Source: CAWBCI01 sp963787195 (lineage in GTDB: Bacteria > Bacteroidota > Bacteroidia > Bacteroidales > JAGOPY01). Taken from it: a stretch of 46,575 bases of DNA. Each line of letters begins with the position of its first letter. The stretch's first letter is position 1. Below, one piece after another: positions 26,674 to 37,900 of this stretch. Below the pieces are notes generated by a model that saw only the letters and a list, made by a program, of their open reading frames with translations, ran no database searches and was not told the DNA's origin. The translations under genes and the position numbers were made by a program. The stretch is from NCBI GenBank assembly GCA_963787195.1, contig CAWBCI010000012.1, positions 1-46,575 on the forward strand, written 5' to 3'.

Positions 26674-28669
26674 TTATTTTAAGACTATTAATTTGCATAC
26701 GCTTTTTAAATCATTTGTATTAAGGGTGATAAAATATAATCCCGGATTAAGGTCACTGATATTTACAGGAATTTGTTTTTCCCCTGCATAAACTTTGGGT
26801 GCCAGTACCCTGATTTCTCTTCCATCAAATGAGAAAATCTTAATGATAAGATCCCCCCGGAATTGCTCTGTAAGAAAAACATTTACAAAGTCTTTAGCAG
26901 GATTTGGCGCTACTTTTATATTATGTTCTGAAATTTCACTGATCCCCACTGTAATATCAACTATTTCGGATGTGTCGGAACTGCATCCGTTCAATGTCAC
27001 TATATCGAAGTACCAGCCACTTTGCGTTGCATTATAGATCTGACCTGTAGCGCCCGGAATAGCTTCATTATTCAGGTACCACTGGTTTCCGCAGCAAACA
27101 CTTGATATAAGTGCCATATCGATTACTGTAATATCAGGAGTGGCAGGATATGGAAACACAGCAACAGTGGCAGAGCCATAGCTTTCACCGCTGCAATTTG
27201 CATCCTCGAGGTCAACTATAGTATAAGTTCCGGGATCACCTGTAATGATATTATATGGACTCGTGTACTGATTATTAACGATGACTGATGTGATGCCATT
27301 TGTATAGATGAAGGACCAGGGAGGTGTTCCTGTAAGATCCACTGGCAGGGAAGCAAAATTTCCGGTTCCGCATAAAGTATCCCCTCCGGAAATGGTAGCA
27401 GTGGGTAATTGAAAAACATTCAGGTCAGTTGAACCTGAAACCGTGGTAAAACCATCGAACACCGATAATAAATAGTGTTTTGAAGAGTCGGGCCAGACAA
27501 CAGGATTGGCCATATTTGAAGTCCAGGGCGGGGATCCGGGAGGCTCACAGGTCCAGGTATAGGAATAATCCTGGGAACCACCGCCGGCATTGGAATAAAG
27601 CTGGGCATAATCTCCATTACAGATATGATTTGGTATGACTCCTGGATTTACAGTAAGGGGGCCGCCGGTGATAGTCACCACCACTTCATCATAAGACTGG
27701 CACTGCGTAGCCTGATTTGTGACCAGCAGGGAAAAAATGGCCGTGTTTGAAAGGATGACTGTTTGAGGATACTGCACATCCGGATCAAGCAACAATTCTT
27801 CCGGAGACCAGTGGTAGCTGAAGTTTCCATCACCACCGGATGCTGCATGAAGTGTGGTATAGGTTCCATATAAATATTGTCGTATCATTTCCGGCATTGG
27901 CAATGGGAAGTGTACCCACATTTACCAGTAGCTCTGAGCCTGGTCCGTCGCCGCATTGATTTGTACCAAAAACGCTGATCGTTCCCGAAACAGCATTTTC
28001 TGAATAATCGACTGTAATGGAATTGGTATTTTCACCGTTAATAATAATGCATCCTTCAGGTAAAGTCCAGGCATATCCGGTGACATTCGGCAGAGAAAGC
28101 ACCGTATATGTTTCCCCCGCCTGTCCCTGGCAAACCGAATCATTCCCAACAATAGGGCCCGGGTCGCCGATTAAACCACATATATAACCGTTGATGTAAT
28201 AATCTTCAGTTGGGACATCATTCAGCGGATTACCCATTGGATCTGCATATTCGCAGGAGGAGCCATTTTCAAACCAGTTGAGTGATGAGTTTCCGCCGAT
28301 ATAATTAAAATTTAAAGTCATGATGGTGCTGCCATCTGGTAATGTGGTGGAATTGCCGTACCAACCCATGTTGATACGGTGGAAGCCATTGCCCAGGTCT
28401 AAATCACCACTGAGGAAATGTTGATAATGAAGGATTAGGGTAGCCCTTGTATAAATTGGATCACGGAATAATCATAATCAAGCGCTAAGGGACACTGCTC
28501 CTATATTGTTAAAACCGATGACTGTCACAGGAACCGAAACAGTTCCTGAAACGACTCCGGTAACTGTTCCGCAAGTTGTTATTGGAGCATTCTGGGCGCC
28601 GCTATTAATAGGTCCAGCCGTAAATAATCCAATGAATAGTAAAAAATACAGAAATGTTTTAATTGACAT
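26674..28669 (-). CDS. secreted protein: one cohesin-like module, Ig/PKD-like domains, T9SS sorting domain (at least three frameshifts)
   Basis: Pieces 28669-28478, 28369-27830 and 27921-26674 form one gene of ~660 aa. Signal peptide (LYFLLFIGLFTAGPI), cohesin-like module (GTVSVPVTVIGFNNIGAVSL, then SLDYDYSVIQF and LPDGSTIMTLNFNYIGG), and the CEYADPMGNPLNDVPTEDYY signature. Ig/PKD-like domains follow (GSELLVNVGTLPIANAGNDT, DYSYTWTCEPPG, TPPWSFIYTNGI, NQWYLNNEAIPGATGQIYNA). The end is a type A sorting domain (KVAPNPAKDFVNVFL, GLYFITLNTNDLKSVCKLIV). Breaks: ~28484 (+1), one in ~28430-28455, ~27873 (+T). Starts 56 bp after the M1 peptidase stop. Likely a surface-anchored, single-cohesin chain. 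Confidence 0.75.
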
Positions 28670-28724
28670 ACAAACTCAGTTTATTAATGAAAGAAACTAT
28701 TTCAAATCTTTTTAATAATAAATA

Positions 28725-31700
28725 TCATTTGGTCTGTATCAATTTTATATTCTTCTTCCAGGATTTATTTGCACCCCTTAGTTTTATAATTGCATTGTAT
28801 ACACCACCCGAAATTTCATTTGTTTTATATTTTACCGAATGGAAACCTTTGACCTGGTATTCACTTACCAGTACTTTACTCCATCGACTGATCAAGTCAT
28901 TAATTTGAAGCAAGACCTGGCCAGATTCCGGCAAATAATACTCTAAAGTTGTATTGTCCTGGAAAGGATTAGGACGGCATTGGATCACCAGATCTGCCCC
29001 GGAATAGAGTTCATCAATTCCCAAAATTGAATATTCGAGGAGATTTACTTCCAGGACTGCATCCCGGATTACATTGAAACTTTTGTCAGCCAATTCATTC
29101 ATGGGATCCGGGGCCAGTTCGATCCGGATCACATCACCTTTGCTGAAATTTTCGGAAGTTTTCAAATGTATGATCAGGAGCTTATCATTGTCACTCAAGG
29201 TCAAAGGCTGCAAGGAATTCCATCCGATACGGAGTTCATTGCCATTGACTGTCCATGCAAGATCGCCTTGATTCTCAGGTATACTTATGTCCAGAATCTC
29301 CACGAGATCCTTTGGATAATTAAGGATAAGAGAGACAGCCCCCAAAGTTGAATATTTGAGGATGCGAACAGGCAGGTCAATTTCTGTTCCTGCACCGGCC
29401 ATCATGCTTCCATCGTAAATTATCTTAATGTCAGAGTTGGAAGCCTTTGTACTTCCAGGAACAAAGTTTCCACCAAAGTCACCTGTACAAAGAGCATATA
29501 TATCATAATTATTGACATTAGCGTCAACCAGGGTGACATCGAAGTTTTCCGGCAGGGGATTTTCATCATCAGGGTTGGAACTTAAAAAGACATTTTTCTT
29601 CCAGTATGACCAGGCTGCTTTATCAAAAGCGGTTGAGAAGACGAAATATTGTTGAATTCTACTTGGATCAGTACTATTTATATAGCTATTATCGTTCACA
29701 TCCCCCGCGAGGAATTTGACCATTTCAATCACGCCCTCATGGGCACTCCAGTAATTCAGCGCCCCTGCATCTGTAGAATTAATACTTCCGACAGCTTTAT
29801 TATTCTGAGATACATATATAGAATATGTACCTGAATAAAGTCCTGGAAAAGAATAATTCCCGTTTGCATCAGTGACAGAGTTTGCTCCCCCGGGACTCAG
29901 GGTCAATGTAACATTGTTCATCGGGGTCTTGGCTGCATTGTAATATTTCAGCGTTCCGCTGATAGTATAGGTAGGGTCACCTGTAGTAATTGTTACTTCG
30001 GTAGAGGAAGAACCTTCACATGAATTGGAATTCAAAACCGTAACACTATAAGTCCCGGCATTGTCCATAGTTATATTCGGAATAATGGGATTTTGGTCGG
30101 AAGACGTAAACCCATTCGGCCCGGTCCAGGAGTATGAGCTCATGCCAGCCAGGGAACAAAATAAATTGAGGGTGCTTCCTTCAGGCAGCGGGCCGTTATT
30201 TGTAGCTTCTGGCTCGGGTAAAGGATTGACAGTGAGCGTTTGACTGGCGGAGCCTTCACAGCCGCTGTCATCCGTCACGCTTACTGTATAAGTATCAGCT
30301 ATGCTTACCTCGATAGTTGGCGTGGTTGCACCTGTCGACCATAAATAAGCAGCATAGGATGTGCTTGTCCCGAGGATAGCTGAGTTCCCTTCACATATAT
30401 CGCTTGGCCCGGAAATTACAGGAACAGGTAATTCATTGACGGTAACTGTTGCACTTACATTCTGATCAGGAAAATTCGTCTGGCTAACAGTGACATTATA
30501 ACTTGTGGTAATGGAAGGGTTCACGGTGATGGTACGGGTGCTTTCCCCGGTATTCCACAAATAAGAGTTGAATATACCGGCATCCAGGATCGCTGAATTT
30601 CCACTGCAAATCGGACCAGTAGCACCGAAAATAGTGGCTATCCTCTTCAAAGTGGCCGTTTTTAATACAATTTCGTTATCCGGATCGAAAAAAACCTGAT
30701 CAGGCTTGTGGTCGAAAGTCCAGCTAAAAACCTCATTGTCGATATTGTTCATAATCGTTTCGACCACGCTTGTATTATCCTCAAAATGAATTTTGACTTC
30801 CAGCAACATTCTGAAAAATGCAGGGTCGCTCTGAACCTGGTTTGCTGTGAACTGTACCTGCCACTGCCCGTCACCTAGATCATTGATCTGGTAAGAGTTT
30901 TGATACTGGGGATGATTGGGTTGGTAGATCCAGTCATCAAAATACCAGGAATAATCCTGACCGGTGGTGGCATTGACTATATTTTTAAAATCGGTAATAG
31001 TGGCTGCCTGGTATTTCAGCTCATCATCGGCACAATAAGCCTGCAGTGAAGCAAAGAACATGTCATCGCCAAGAACGTAGCGTAACTGATGTAGAGCACA
31101 TGCACCCTTTGCGTAGGAAATTGGGGTGTTGAAAATGGTCCAGAGCAGGGGTTCCGGGTTATCAACTGACCATTCAGGTTCAGAAATAGCCCAATGGGGA
31201 TTGCCGTTAAAATAAGTATTGGCTTCAGAATTTATATGTGATTTATAGGAAGAATAACTGCCATTATGTTCATACCAGAAACATGTTGCCCATTCGGCAA
31301 ATCCTTCATTTAGCCAAACATCGGACCAGGTAGCACACGTGATCATGTCTCCAAACCACTGGTGGGCATACTCATGCGCTACCAGGCTTTCACTCCAGCA
31401 TCCCGGGCAAAGACTGGTAAGGGTTTGGTTTTCCATGCCTCCCCATGGGAATAATTGCGGGATGGTGGCAAATCCGTTCTTTTCAAAGGGATGTTCACAG
31501 AAATGCTGGGAGAACCAGGTAGTCATTGTCCCAATTATTGATTCTATATAAGCAGGATTCTCACCATCATTATAATAAAACCTTATCGGCACCAATTCAT
31601 TGGGATTACTGATCTTTGGCCAATACACTATATCAAGGTTATAATTTACTTTGGATGTAATAAAGACAAGGTAGGTAGCAACATTGTTTGTACTTTGCCA

Positions 31701-32366
31701 GTGAAAGGTCAATGTATCCGCACCGGTATTTAAAGTTGAGTCGATCAGTTCCCCATTGGAACATAATAATACATTAACGGGCACTTTTGCCGTCAGGTCA
31801 ACTGTCGCTTTATCGGCTGCCTTATCCCAGCAAGGATACCAATAACGGGCACCTTCCATCTCACAATCAGTGAATACCAGTCCGTTTATTGCATAGAAAT
31901 TTCCATCAGATACATTCTGGTGCCTGTAATAAATCTTCACACTGGCAGTTTCGCCCGGGTCATAAGTCCTGTCAAGGTTAATAGTCAGAATATTGCTGGT
32001 ATGGGAAAAACTCAAATTAAGATTTGACATCTTGACAGAATCAATTATAAGAGAAGAATTTACAGCATGAAGGGCAATTGAGCTGAGAGCTGTATCAATC
32101 TGGAACTGCATCGTATTTGATGCTTTATAACTTTTTGGGTACGGAGAGAGATAGCAGTTGTATATGTCAAGATCCAGATCATAATGCAATACATCGAATT
32201 TATGGGCAGGGGCTAATGATGAATTATCCGTCTGCGGAGGGAAATGTTCACTGCCCATTTTTTTCAGGGAGCAGTAATGGGATTCCATTTCAGGTAAAAC
32301 ATCCTGACCTGCAGCCATTATAAAGGTTAAACAGGTTACAAGGCTGATCAATAGTGCGCGTTTCAT
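28725..32366 (-). CDS. secreted M1-family metallopeptidase with dockerin-like, cohesin-like and T9SS modules
   Basis: 1,213 aa, intact. Signal peptide (LLISLVTCLTFIMAAGQ). M1 catalytic region with the exopeptidase motif WGGMENQT (~306-313) and zinc site HEYAHQWF (~329) followed 18 residues later by the Glu of WLNEGFAEW, all complete. After ~600 come Ig-like repeats (GPICSGNSAILDAG, GPSDICEGNSAILGTS, GPLPEGSTLNL), an SdrD/CNA-B-like domain (SGTLKYYNAAKTPMNNVTL), a dockerin-like segment (GDVNDNSYINSTDPSRI, ~887-903), a cohesin-like module (IDLPVRILKYSTLGAVSLIL) and a type A sorting domain (RPNPFQDNTTLEYYL). Activity should be aminopeptidase-type. The C-terminal third is near-duplicated in the giant protein. 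Starts 28 bp after the four-cohesin gene. Confidence 0.9.
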   Translation of the reverse strand: MKRALLISLVTCLTFIMAAGQDVLPEMESHYCSLKKMGSEHFPPQTDNSSLAPAHKFDVLHYDLDLDIYNCYLSPYPKSYKASNTMQFQIDTALSSIALHAVNSSLIIDSVKMSNLNLSFSHTSNILTINLDRTYDPGETASVKIYYRHQNVSDGNFYAINGLVFTDCEMEGARYWYPCWDKAADKATVDLTAKVPVNVLLCSNGELIDSTLNTGADTLTFHWQSTNNVATYLVFITSKVNYNLDIVYWPKISNPNELVPIRFYYNDGENPAYIESIIGTMTTWFSQHFCEHPFEKNGFATIPQLFPWGGMENQTLTSLCPGCWSESLVAHEYAHQWFGDMITCATWSDVWLNEGFAEWATCFWYEHNGSYSSYKSHINSEANTYFNGNPHWAISEPEWSVDNPEPLLWTIFNTPISYAKGACALHQLRYVLGDDMFFASLQAYCADDELKYQAATITDFKNIVNATTGQDYSWYFDDWIYQPNHPQYQNSYQINDLGDGQWQVQFTANQVQSDPAFFRMLLEVKIHFEDNTSVVETIMNNIDNEVFSWTFDHKPDQVFFDPDNEIVLKTATLKRIATIFGATGPICSGNSAILDAGIFNSYLWNTGESTRTITVNPSITTSYNVTVSQTNFPDQNVSATVTVNELPVPVISGPSDICEGNSAILGTSTSYAAYLWSTGATTPTIEVSIADTYTVSVTDDSGCEGSASQTLTVNPLPEPEATNNGPLPEGSTLNLFCSLAGMSSYSWTGPNGFTSSDQNPIIPNITMDNAGTYSVTVLNSNSCEGSSSTEVTITTGDPTYTISGTLKYYNAAKTPMNNVTLTLSPGGANSVTDANGNYSFPGLYSGTYSIYVSQNNKAVGSINSTDAGALNYWSAHEGVIEMVKFLAGDVNDNSYINSTDPSRIQQYFVFSTAFDKAAWSYWKKNVFLSSNPDDENPLPENFDVTLVDANVNNYDIYALCTGDFGGNFVPGSTKASNSDIKIIYDGSMMAGAGTEIDLPVRILKYSTLGAVSLILNYPKDLVEILDISIPENQGDLAWTVNGNELRIGWNSLQPLTLSDNDKLLIIHLKTSENFSKGDVIRIELAPDPMNELADKSFNVIRDAVLEVNLLEYSILGIDELYSGADLVIQCRPNPFQDNTTLEYYLPESGQVLLQINDLISRWSKVLVSEYQVKGFHSVKYKTNEISGGVYNAIIKLRGANKSWKKNIKLIQTK
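28961..29963 (-). repeat. duplicated SdrD-B / dockerin-like / cohesin-like cassette, copy in the M1 peptidase
   Basis: This ~1-kb coding stretch aligns colinearly with 35231-36234 in the giant gene, from SGTLKY to the RPNPF of the sorting domain, with long identical peptides such as VIRIELAPDPMNELAD. It is the only large cassette shared by the two genes. Confidence 0.8.
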
Positions 32367-32394
32367 GACTTGGAAGTATTAAATTCATAGCTTT

Positions 32395-34884
32395 TTATGG
32401 ATTATCGGTGCCTGTAACATGGACGGTTCCCTGGATATACACATTGGCATTGGTTTTTGAAACATTTATCCTGTAGAAGGTCTTGGTCGATGTATCTCCC
32501 AGGATATAAGAATCCCCCGGGCCGTTGAATTCGACTGTTCCTGTTCCGGACACAAAGGTCCCGGAATTTGACCAGTTTCCTCCCAGGAACAGGGCTCCAG
32601 ACCCTGTAAATACAAATGAAGTCCCGGAATTGATGGTCAGGTTTCCATCTACAAAAAGTTGTGATGCACCATCCATGGTAACATTTTCACAAAGTTGTCC
32701 TATTGTGAGACTGCCGCTCAGATGCGGCCAGTTCGTTGCTGTTTCGGGTATGACAATATTCAAGGATGAATCGGGCACCTTAAAATTATGCCAGTTGGAA
32801 CCGACATTCCAATCGCCGGAAGTGTGTCCGGTCCACAGACCGGGAGTTCCGATAAACAGGTAATCGGTCCTTATCTTAATTCCTGCATTGGTTCCCCTGT
32901 TAACGATCAGGATAACGGTATATGCCCCATTTGAAGTGAATTTAACTTCCGGGTTCTGGGATGAAGCGGTGGTACCGTTGGTAAAGTAATAGCTAGAGGG
33001 GCTGATGGTCCAGTTCCATGTAGTCGGGTTACCGGAAGACAGGTCGGTAAGGTAAATTAAAGTATCATAAGACCTGAAAGGTGTGCCCAGGGCAAAATCG
33101 GCAATCAAAGGATCGGGTCCGACATAGCCGTTAATATAATAAAACGAAGATGGTTGATCGTAAAGTTCAGCACCGCTGGTTCCATCCTCATATTTAGAGG
33201 AATTCCCGTTATCATACCATTCAAGGGTAGAGGAGCCGCCATTATATGTAAATGTGAGGCCCATCAGCTCAGTGCTGTCGGGAAGGCTTGCAGCAGGCCC
33301 GGACCATTCCATATTAAGCATCCCGGTACCTTCAGTGGAAGCATTGAAAGTTCCACCGACAGATTGGAGGAAAGTGGCGCCGGTATATGTTAAAATGTCC
33401 GGATCGAATTTCAGGGCCAGGTTCAGTGTACCTATGTTTGAAAAATCGTAAACACTGATGGGAATACTGACCTGTGATCCGGCTGTTGCAGTAATGTTTC
33501 CTGCAATGGTATGTGGCGAAACATGAGAAGCTAAAAGGCCATTCTTATAGTAGATTGCCTTCGGAATGTCATAATATGCATTTCCATTATCATCATTGAA
33601 GCGGCAAGAGGTCCCGTCATCCGTGATCCAATTTAACTCTGAAACACCGGATACGTAGTTAAAATTCAGATCAGCAATCTGGCTGCCTTCAGGTAGGGTT
33701 TTGGAAATGCTTCCGGTCCATGACAATTCAATTTTTCTTTTAGTATCCGACGGACTGTCCAGCACAATGAGGGCATCTCCAAAGGCGGTATCCGGGATAA
33801 AACTATTATATATCATAACTGCAGGATCATATTCAAACGTGAGGTTGAATGATCTTACATTATTGAAATCATTTACAAATAAAGGCAGGCTAAGTGCATT
33901 CGAGGGGACGGCATTGCTGATGACTGGCAACCAGGTCTTTGGGGAAAACTGGGTATAAACCGCACCCCTGGTATAATAATTTGCAGTAGGGGCATCAAGA
34001 AGAGCGATCCCGGTGGCATCGGCATATTCACAGGAAGGACCGATCTCATACCAATCCAGGCCCGAATAGTTCCCGGCTGTATTGGAATAAATAAAATTTA
34101 TAGTGACCACCGTGCTCTCATCGGGCAGGGTGAGGTTGGAGGGGCTGGTCCATGAAATAACCACGCGCCTTTTCCCGTTGGAGCCAAGTTGTGTGGCTGC
34201 ACTGAAGTAACCTGTGAGGAGTGGATTTTTAACACAGCTTTGGAAACTCAATACATCCTGGTTATATTCCAGGTTCAGGGTCATGGCGCTGATCGCATTG
34301 AAATTATTTACCGTGACAGGGATGGCGAGATTTCCCGGAAGGGGATCATCGATGATGGGGACACTTGTCAGAGGCGCCCCTCGATTTGATATCCCGCCAT
34401 TAATGTAATAGGTTGATCTCGGAAGATTGTTTAAGAGGATATAGGATCCGTTGGAATATTTCTTGTACTCACAAACATTGGGACTGGTATAGTACCAGTT
34501 CAGATAGGAAGTTGAAGAAATATAAGTAAACGTAAGGTCCGCCAGGTGTGTTTCGTCAGGGAGGGTCACACCACCGGGGGTTTCGGGCCAGTAAATTACG
34601 ATTTTCCCAAAAATCCCGTCTACGGTATTTGTAATAGTAATGCCGGGAAAAGAACTATGAGCAGTGGCACTAACATAATTTACCAGGTTTGCTTTATATC
34701 TAAGTGTAAGGGTAAAGCTTCCTATGCTGACAAAATTTGAAACTGAAACAGGCACAATGACTGAACCGGGGACTGTGGTTGCATCAACAACAATTCCAGC
34801 TTTAGTAATCGGTGCATTCTGAGAAGTCAATTTTACGCTATATAAACAAAGGAGCGTAAGCAGGCTGACAAGAAAGGTTTTCAT
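32395..34884 (-). CDS. secreted scaffoldin-like protein with four cohesin-like modules, PKD and C-terminal beta domain
   Basis: 829 aa, intact. Signal peptide (LVSLLTLLCLYSVKLTS). Four modules of ~135-145 residues (~28-165, 168-305, 306-447, 448-595) each start like SVIVPVSVSNFVSIGSFTL or NLAIPVTVNNFNAISAMTL, have LPDxT..A.L.F.Y mid-strands, and end in a C-E-Y-like segment then YY.NG (CEYADATGIALLDAPTANYY, CRFNDDNGNAYYDIPKAIYY). A PKD domain (~596-690) and a WTGHTSGDWNVGSNWHNF region follow. The protein ends FYRINVSKTNANVYIQ...GTDNP without a T9SS sorting domain. Multiple cohesin-like modules without a catalytic domain suggest a scaffold. First gene after the giant's terminator, with its own transcript likely continuing into the peptidase gene. 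Confidence 0.8.
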   Translation of the reverse strand: MKTFLVSLLTLLCLYSVKLTSQNAPITKAGIVVDATTVPGSVIVPVSVSNFVSIGSFTLTLRYKANLVNYVSATAHSSFPGITITNTVDGIFGKIVIYWPETPGGVTLPDETHLADLTFTYISSTSYLNWYYTSPNVCEYKKYSNGSYILLNNLPRSTYYINGGISNRGAPLTSVPIIDDPLPGNLAIPVTVNNFNAISAMTLNLEYNQDVLSFQSCVKNPLLTGYFSAATQLGSNGKRRVVISWTSPSNLTLPDESTVVTINFIYSNTAGNYSGLDWYEIGPSCEYADATGIALLDAPTANYYTRGAVYTQFSPKTWLPVISNAVPSNALSLPLFVNDFNNVRSFNLTFEYDPAVMIYNSFIPDTAFGDALIVLDSPSDTKRKIELSWTGSISKTLPEGSQIADLNFNYVSGVSELNWITDDGTSCRFNDDNGNAYYDIPKAIYYKNGLLASHVSPHTIAGNITATAGSQVSIPISVYDFSNIGTLNLALKFDPDILTYTGATFLQSVGGTFNASTEGTGMLNMEWSGPAASLPDSTELMGLTFTYNGGSSTLEWYDNGNSSKYEDGTSGAELYDQPSSFYYINGYVGPDPLIADFALGTPFRSYDTLIYLTDLSSGNPTTWNWTISPSSYYFTNGTTASSQNPEVKFTSNGAYTVILIVNRGTNAGIKIRTDYLFIGTPGLWTGHTSGDWNVGSNWHNFKVPDSSLNIVIPETATNWPHLSGSLTIGQLCENVTMDGASQLFVDGNLTINSGTSFVFTGSGALFLGGNWSNSGTFVSGTGTVEFNGPGDSYILGDTSTKTFYRINVSKTNANVYIQGTVHVTGTDNP

Positions 34885-34957
34885 AGTGATTTAGCTTCGG
34901 ATCTTCATAAATATTAAATTAACTCATCATTTACTGCATATGATTTTAGTAGTAGAA

Positions 34958-34987
34958 AAAGAGGGGAGCGGAATGGCTCCCCTCTTT
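34958..34987 (-). terminator. rho-independent terminator of the giant gene
   Basis: Perfect 12-bp stem AAAGAGGGGAGC (34958-34969) and GCTCCCCTCTTT (34976-34987), 6-nt loop. On the minus strand it starts 9 bp after the giant's stop and is followed by a short T run. It separates the giant from the four downstream genes. Confidence 0.85.
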
Positions 34988-34995
34988 ATTTTGAA

Positions 34996-37900
34996 TTACC
35001 GGTTGCGGACTAATTTAATGGTCCGGACCATATCACCGTTGCTGGTCTGCAGGGTGAGTGTAGCGGTATAAATACCCGGTTGCAGTGGTATAGCATCCAG
35101 TTTGATGGTGTATTTACCACTGATCTCCCGTGCATCTTTCAGCAATGCCACCTTACGGCCCAGCATGTCGGTGACCTGCAGGGTCACATGGCCTTCAAGA
35201 GGCAGGTTATAGCTAAGCATGGTGTAATTTTTGAATGGGTTAGGACGGCTTTCAAGGGTCAGTGATGTACCACTTGGCGGTTCGTAGATCCCGTACATCG
35301 AATATTCCAGGAGATTCACTTCCAGGACTGCATCCGGGATCACGTTAAAGCTTCCGTCGGCCAGTTCATTCATTGGATCAGGAGCCAGTTCGATCCGGAT
35401 CACATCCCCGTCCCTGAAATCTTTGGAAGTTTTCAGGTGGATCACCAGCAATTCATCATTGGCGGATAGCCACAGTGGTTGCAAGGAGTTCCATCCAAGA
35501 CGGAGTTCATTGCCTGCAAGCGACCATGAGAGATTACCTTCATTGCCGGGAATCCTTACATCCAGGACTTCCATCAGGTCAGACGGATAATCCAGGATAA
35601 GTGAAACAGCGCCCAGGGCTGAAGAATGTACGATACGGATCGGCAAATCAAGCTCCATATCGGCACCGGCCTGCATACTTTCATCATAAGTCAGCTGAAT
35701 AGTTGAGCTCGCAGCCTTGGCATTCCCAGGGATAAAGCTTCCGCCGAAGTCACCGGTACACTGTGCATACAGGTCAAAATCAGGAACATCATCTGTTACG
35801 ATAACATCAAAATTCTCTGGCAATGGATGTTCATAATCCGGATTATTGCTAATTATGACACCTTTTTTCCAGTATGACCATGGTGCCCTGTCAAATGATT
35901 GACCAAATACAAAGTAATACTGGATGCGTGATGCATCAGTACCATTGACATAATCATCCAGATTAACATCTCCGGCAAGGAATTTCACAAAATCAATGGC
36001 TCCACCGTAAACATTCCAGTAATTTGCAGCACCGGCATCGGTTGAGTTGATACCGCCTACGGCTTTGTTATTGTTAGTCACAGAGATGGTATATGTTCCC
36101 GCGCAGAGATCCGGAAATGAAAAATAACCATTTGCATCGGTAATACTAGGAGCATGACTTCCCGGGCTCAACGACAGGGTAACATTATTCATCGGGGTCT
36201 TGGCCGAGTTGTTGTACTTCAGGGTGCCGCTAATTTCATTGAGGACAACGGTAACATCCTGATCACAAGTATTTGAATTATTCGAGACATCGAGAACTAT
36301 CCAGGTTACAGTTGTAGTTCCTGCGCCGAAATCAACGCTTGATGGGTTAATTTCTGTCCCACCAACATAGGCTTTGATGGAAGCTACGCTACAATTATCA
36401 TTAGCTGAGGCCATTCCGATTGAACCTATGTAGTCACAGCCATCATTCATGTTTACAGTGATGTCAGAAGGACAGCTTATTGTCGGATTCTCAGAATCAT
36501 TCACAGTTACATCAAAACTGCAGGTACCTGTGTTAGAGCAAGCATCAGTGGCTGTCACATTAACGGCTGTGGTTCCTACGGAAAATGCATTTCCACTTGG
36601 AGGAACAGCTGCTATCGGAACAAGCCTAGTGAGACTGGTATTATCTATTGCAAGTTTATCAGGATTGACAAAGGTGAACCACATATAGCGGTTACCTCCT
36701 ACAAGGCTTGCAATAAGATCAGAAGCATTTGAACGGGTTTCTGTCCATAGCAGTGATCCACCTTCATCACGCAAATTGCAATCCACAGCCAGAGCACCCA
36801 CGCCATTATCCCTGAATACCCATTCCAGAGTATACCAACCTGTTGCGGTCACATTATAGTGATTTTGTGCTTCCAGGTCGTCACGTCTTGCATAATTGGT
36901 ATTATTATCAACTGCAACCAGAATTTCTCCTGCTCCATTATCAGCAGTATGGAAGATAAAATCACGAAGATGACCCCCCGCCTGGTTGCTTATAGCCGTT
37001 GAAACATCCCATCCGTAGGTTAAAGTTCCTACATCCGGATCTCCAAGGTCAAAATACACATCGATGGAAGAAATGAAACCTTCATTGAAAGCATTATCGT
37101 ATCCGCCTAACCTGCAAAATATTCCTGACCAGTCGTCCGGAGCAGGCGGAAGTATAGATGAATTAATTACAGCATGTGCATTTCCGGTTTTGGAAGTAAT
37201 TCCGTCCGTACCTGATGTAACTCTTGTAACCACACTGTTATAATCATTCCAATCGGTTGATGGTCCCATATCTGGCTGTGGTCTCCATGTACCGCTTACC
37301 CAATCGGAATTTTCAAAGCCCTGGAAAAATCCAAAGTCTGTTGCCGTAGGCGTGAAATTAACCACTGCAGAGCATAATCCTGCATCATTATTTACAGTAA
37401 TATCCGAAGGACAAACTGCTTCCGGATTGTCATTATCCACAATGGTAATTATCTGTTGACAGGTAATGGAATTATTGGCTGCATCCTTTGCTGTCCAGGT
37501 ACGTATGATATCACCTGTAGCATTGCAGGAATTTAATCCGCTCCTGTCATCATCATAAGTTATGGACACTATCCCCGAACAATTATCAGTAGCCGTTGCA
37601 TAACCGGTAGCATAAGGATCCCTGCCATCATGCTGGTTTAGCGTAAGATCAGCCGGACAAGTAATAACAGGATCCTCAGCATCAACAACTGTTACAGTAA
37701 AGCTGCATACATCAGTTCCACATGAACTGCTTGCAGTTGCATTTACTGTTGTAATACCTACGGGGAATGTATAAGGAGATGTGATAGCTGTTCCTGCTAT
37801 ATCAAATGAGATAGAAGGTGCAGGTACTCCTGTCGCTGTTGCGTCAAAGCTTACCTCTGCTCCACATTCTCCACTATCATTGTTTACAGTAATGTCTGCA

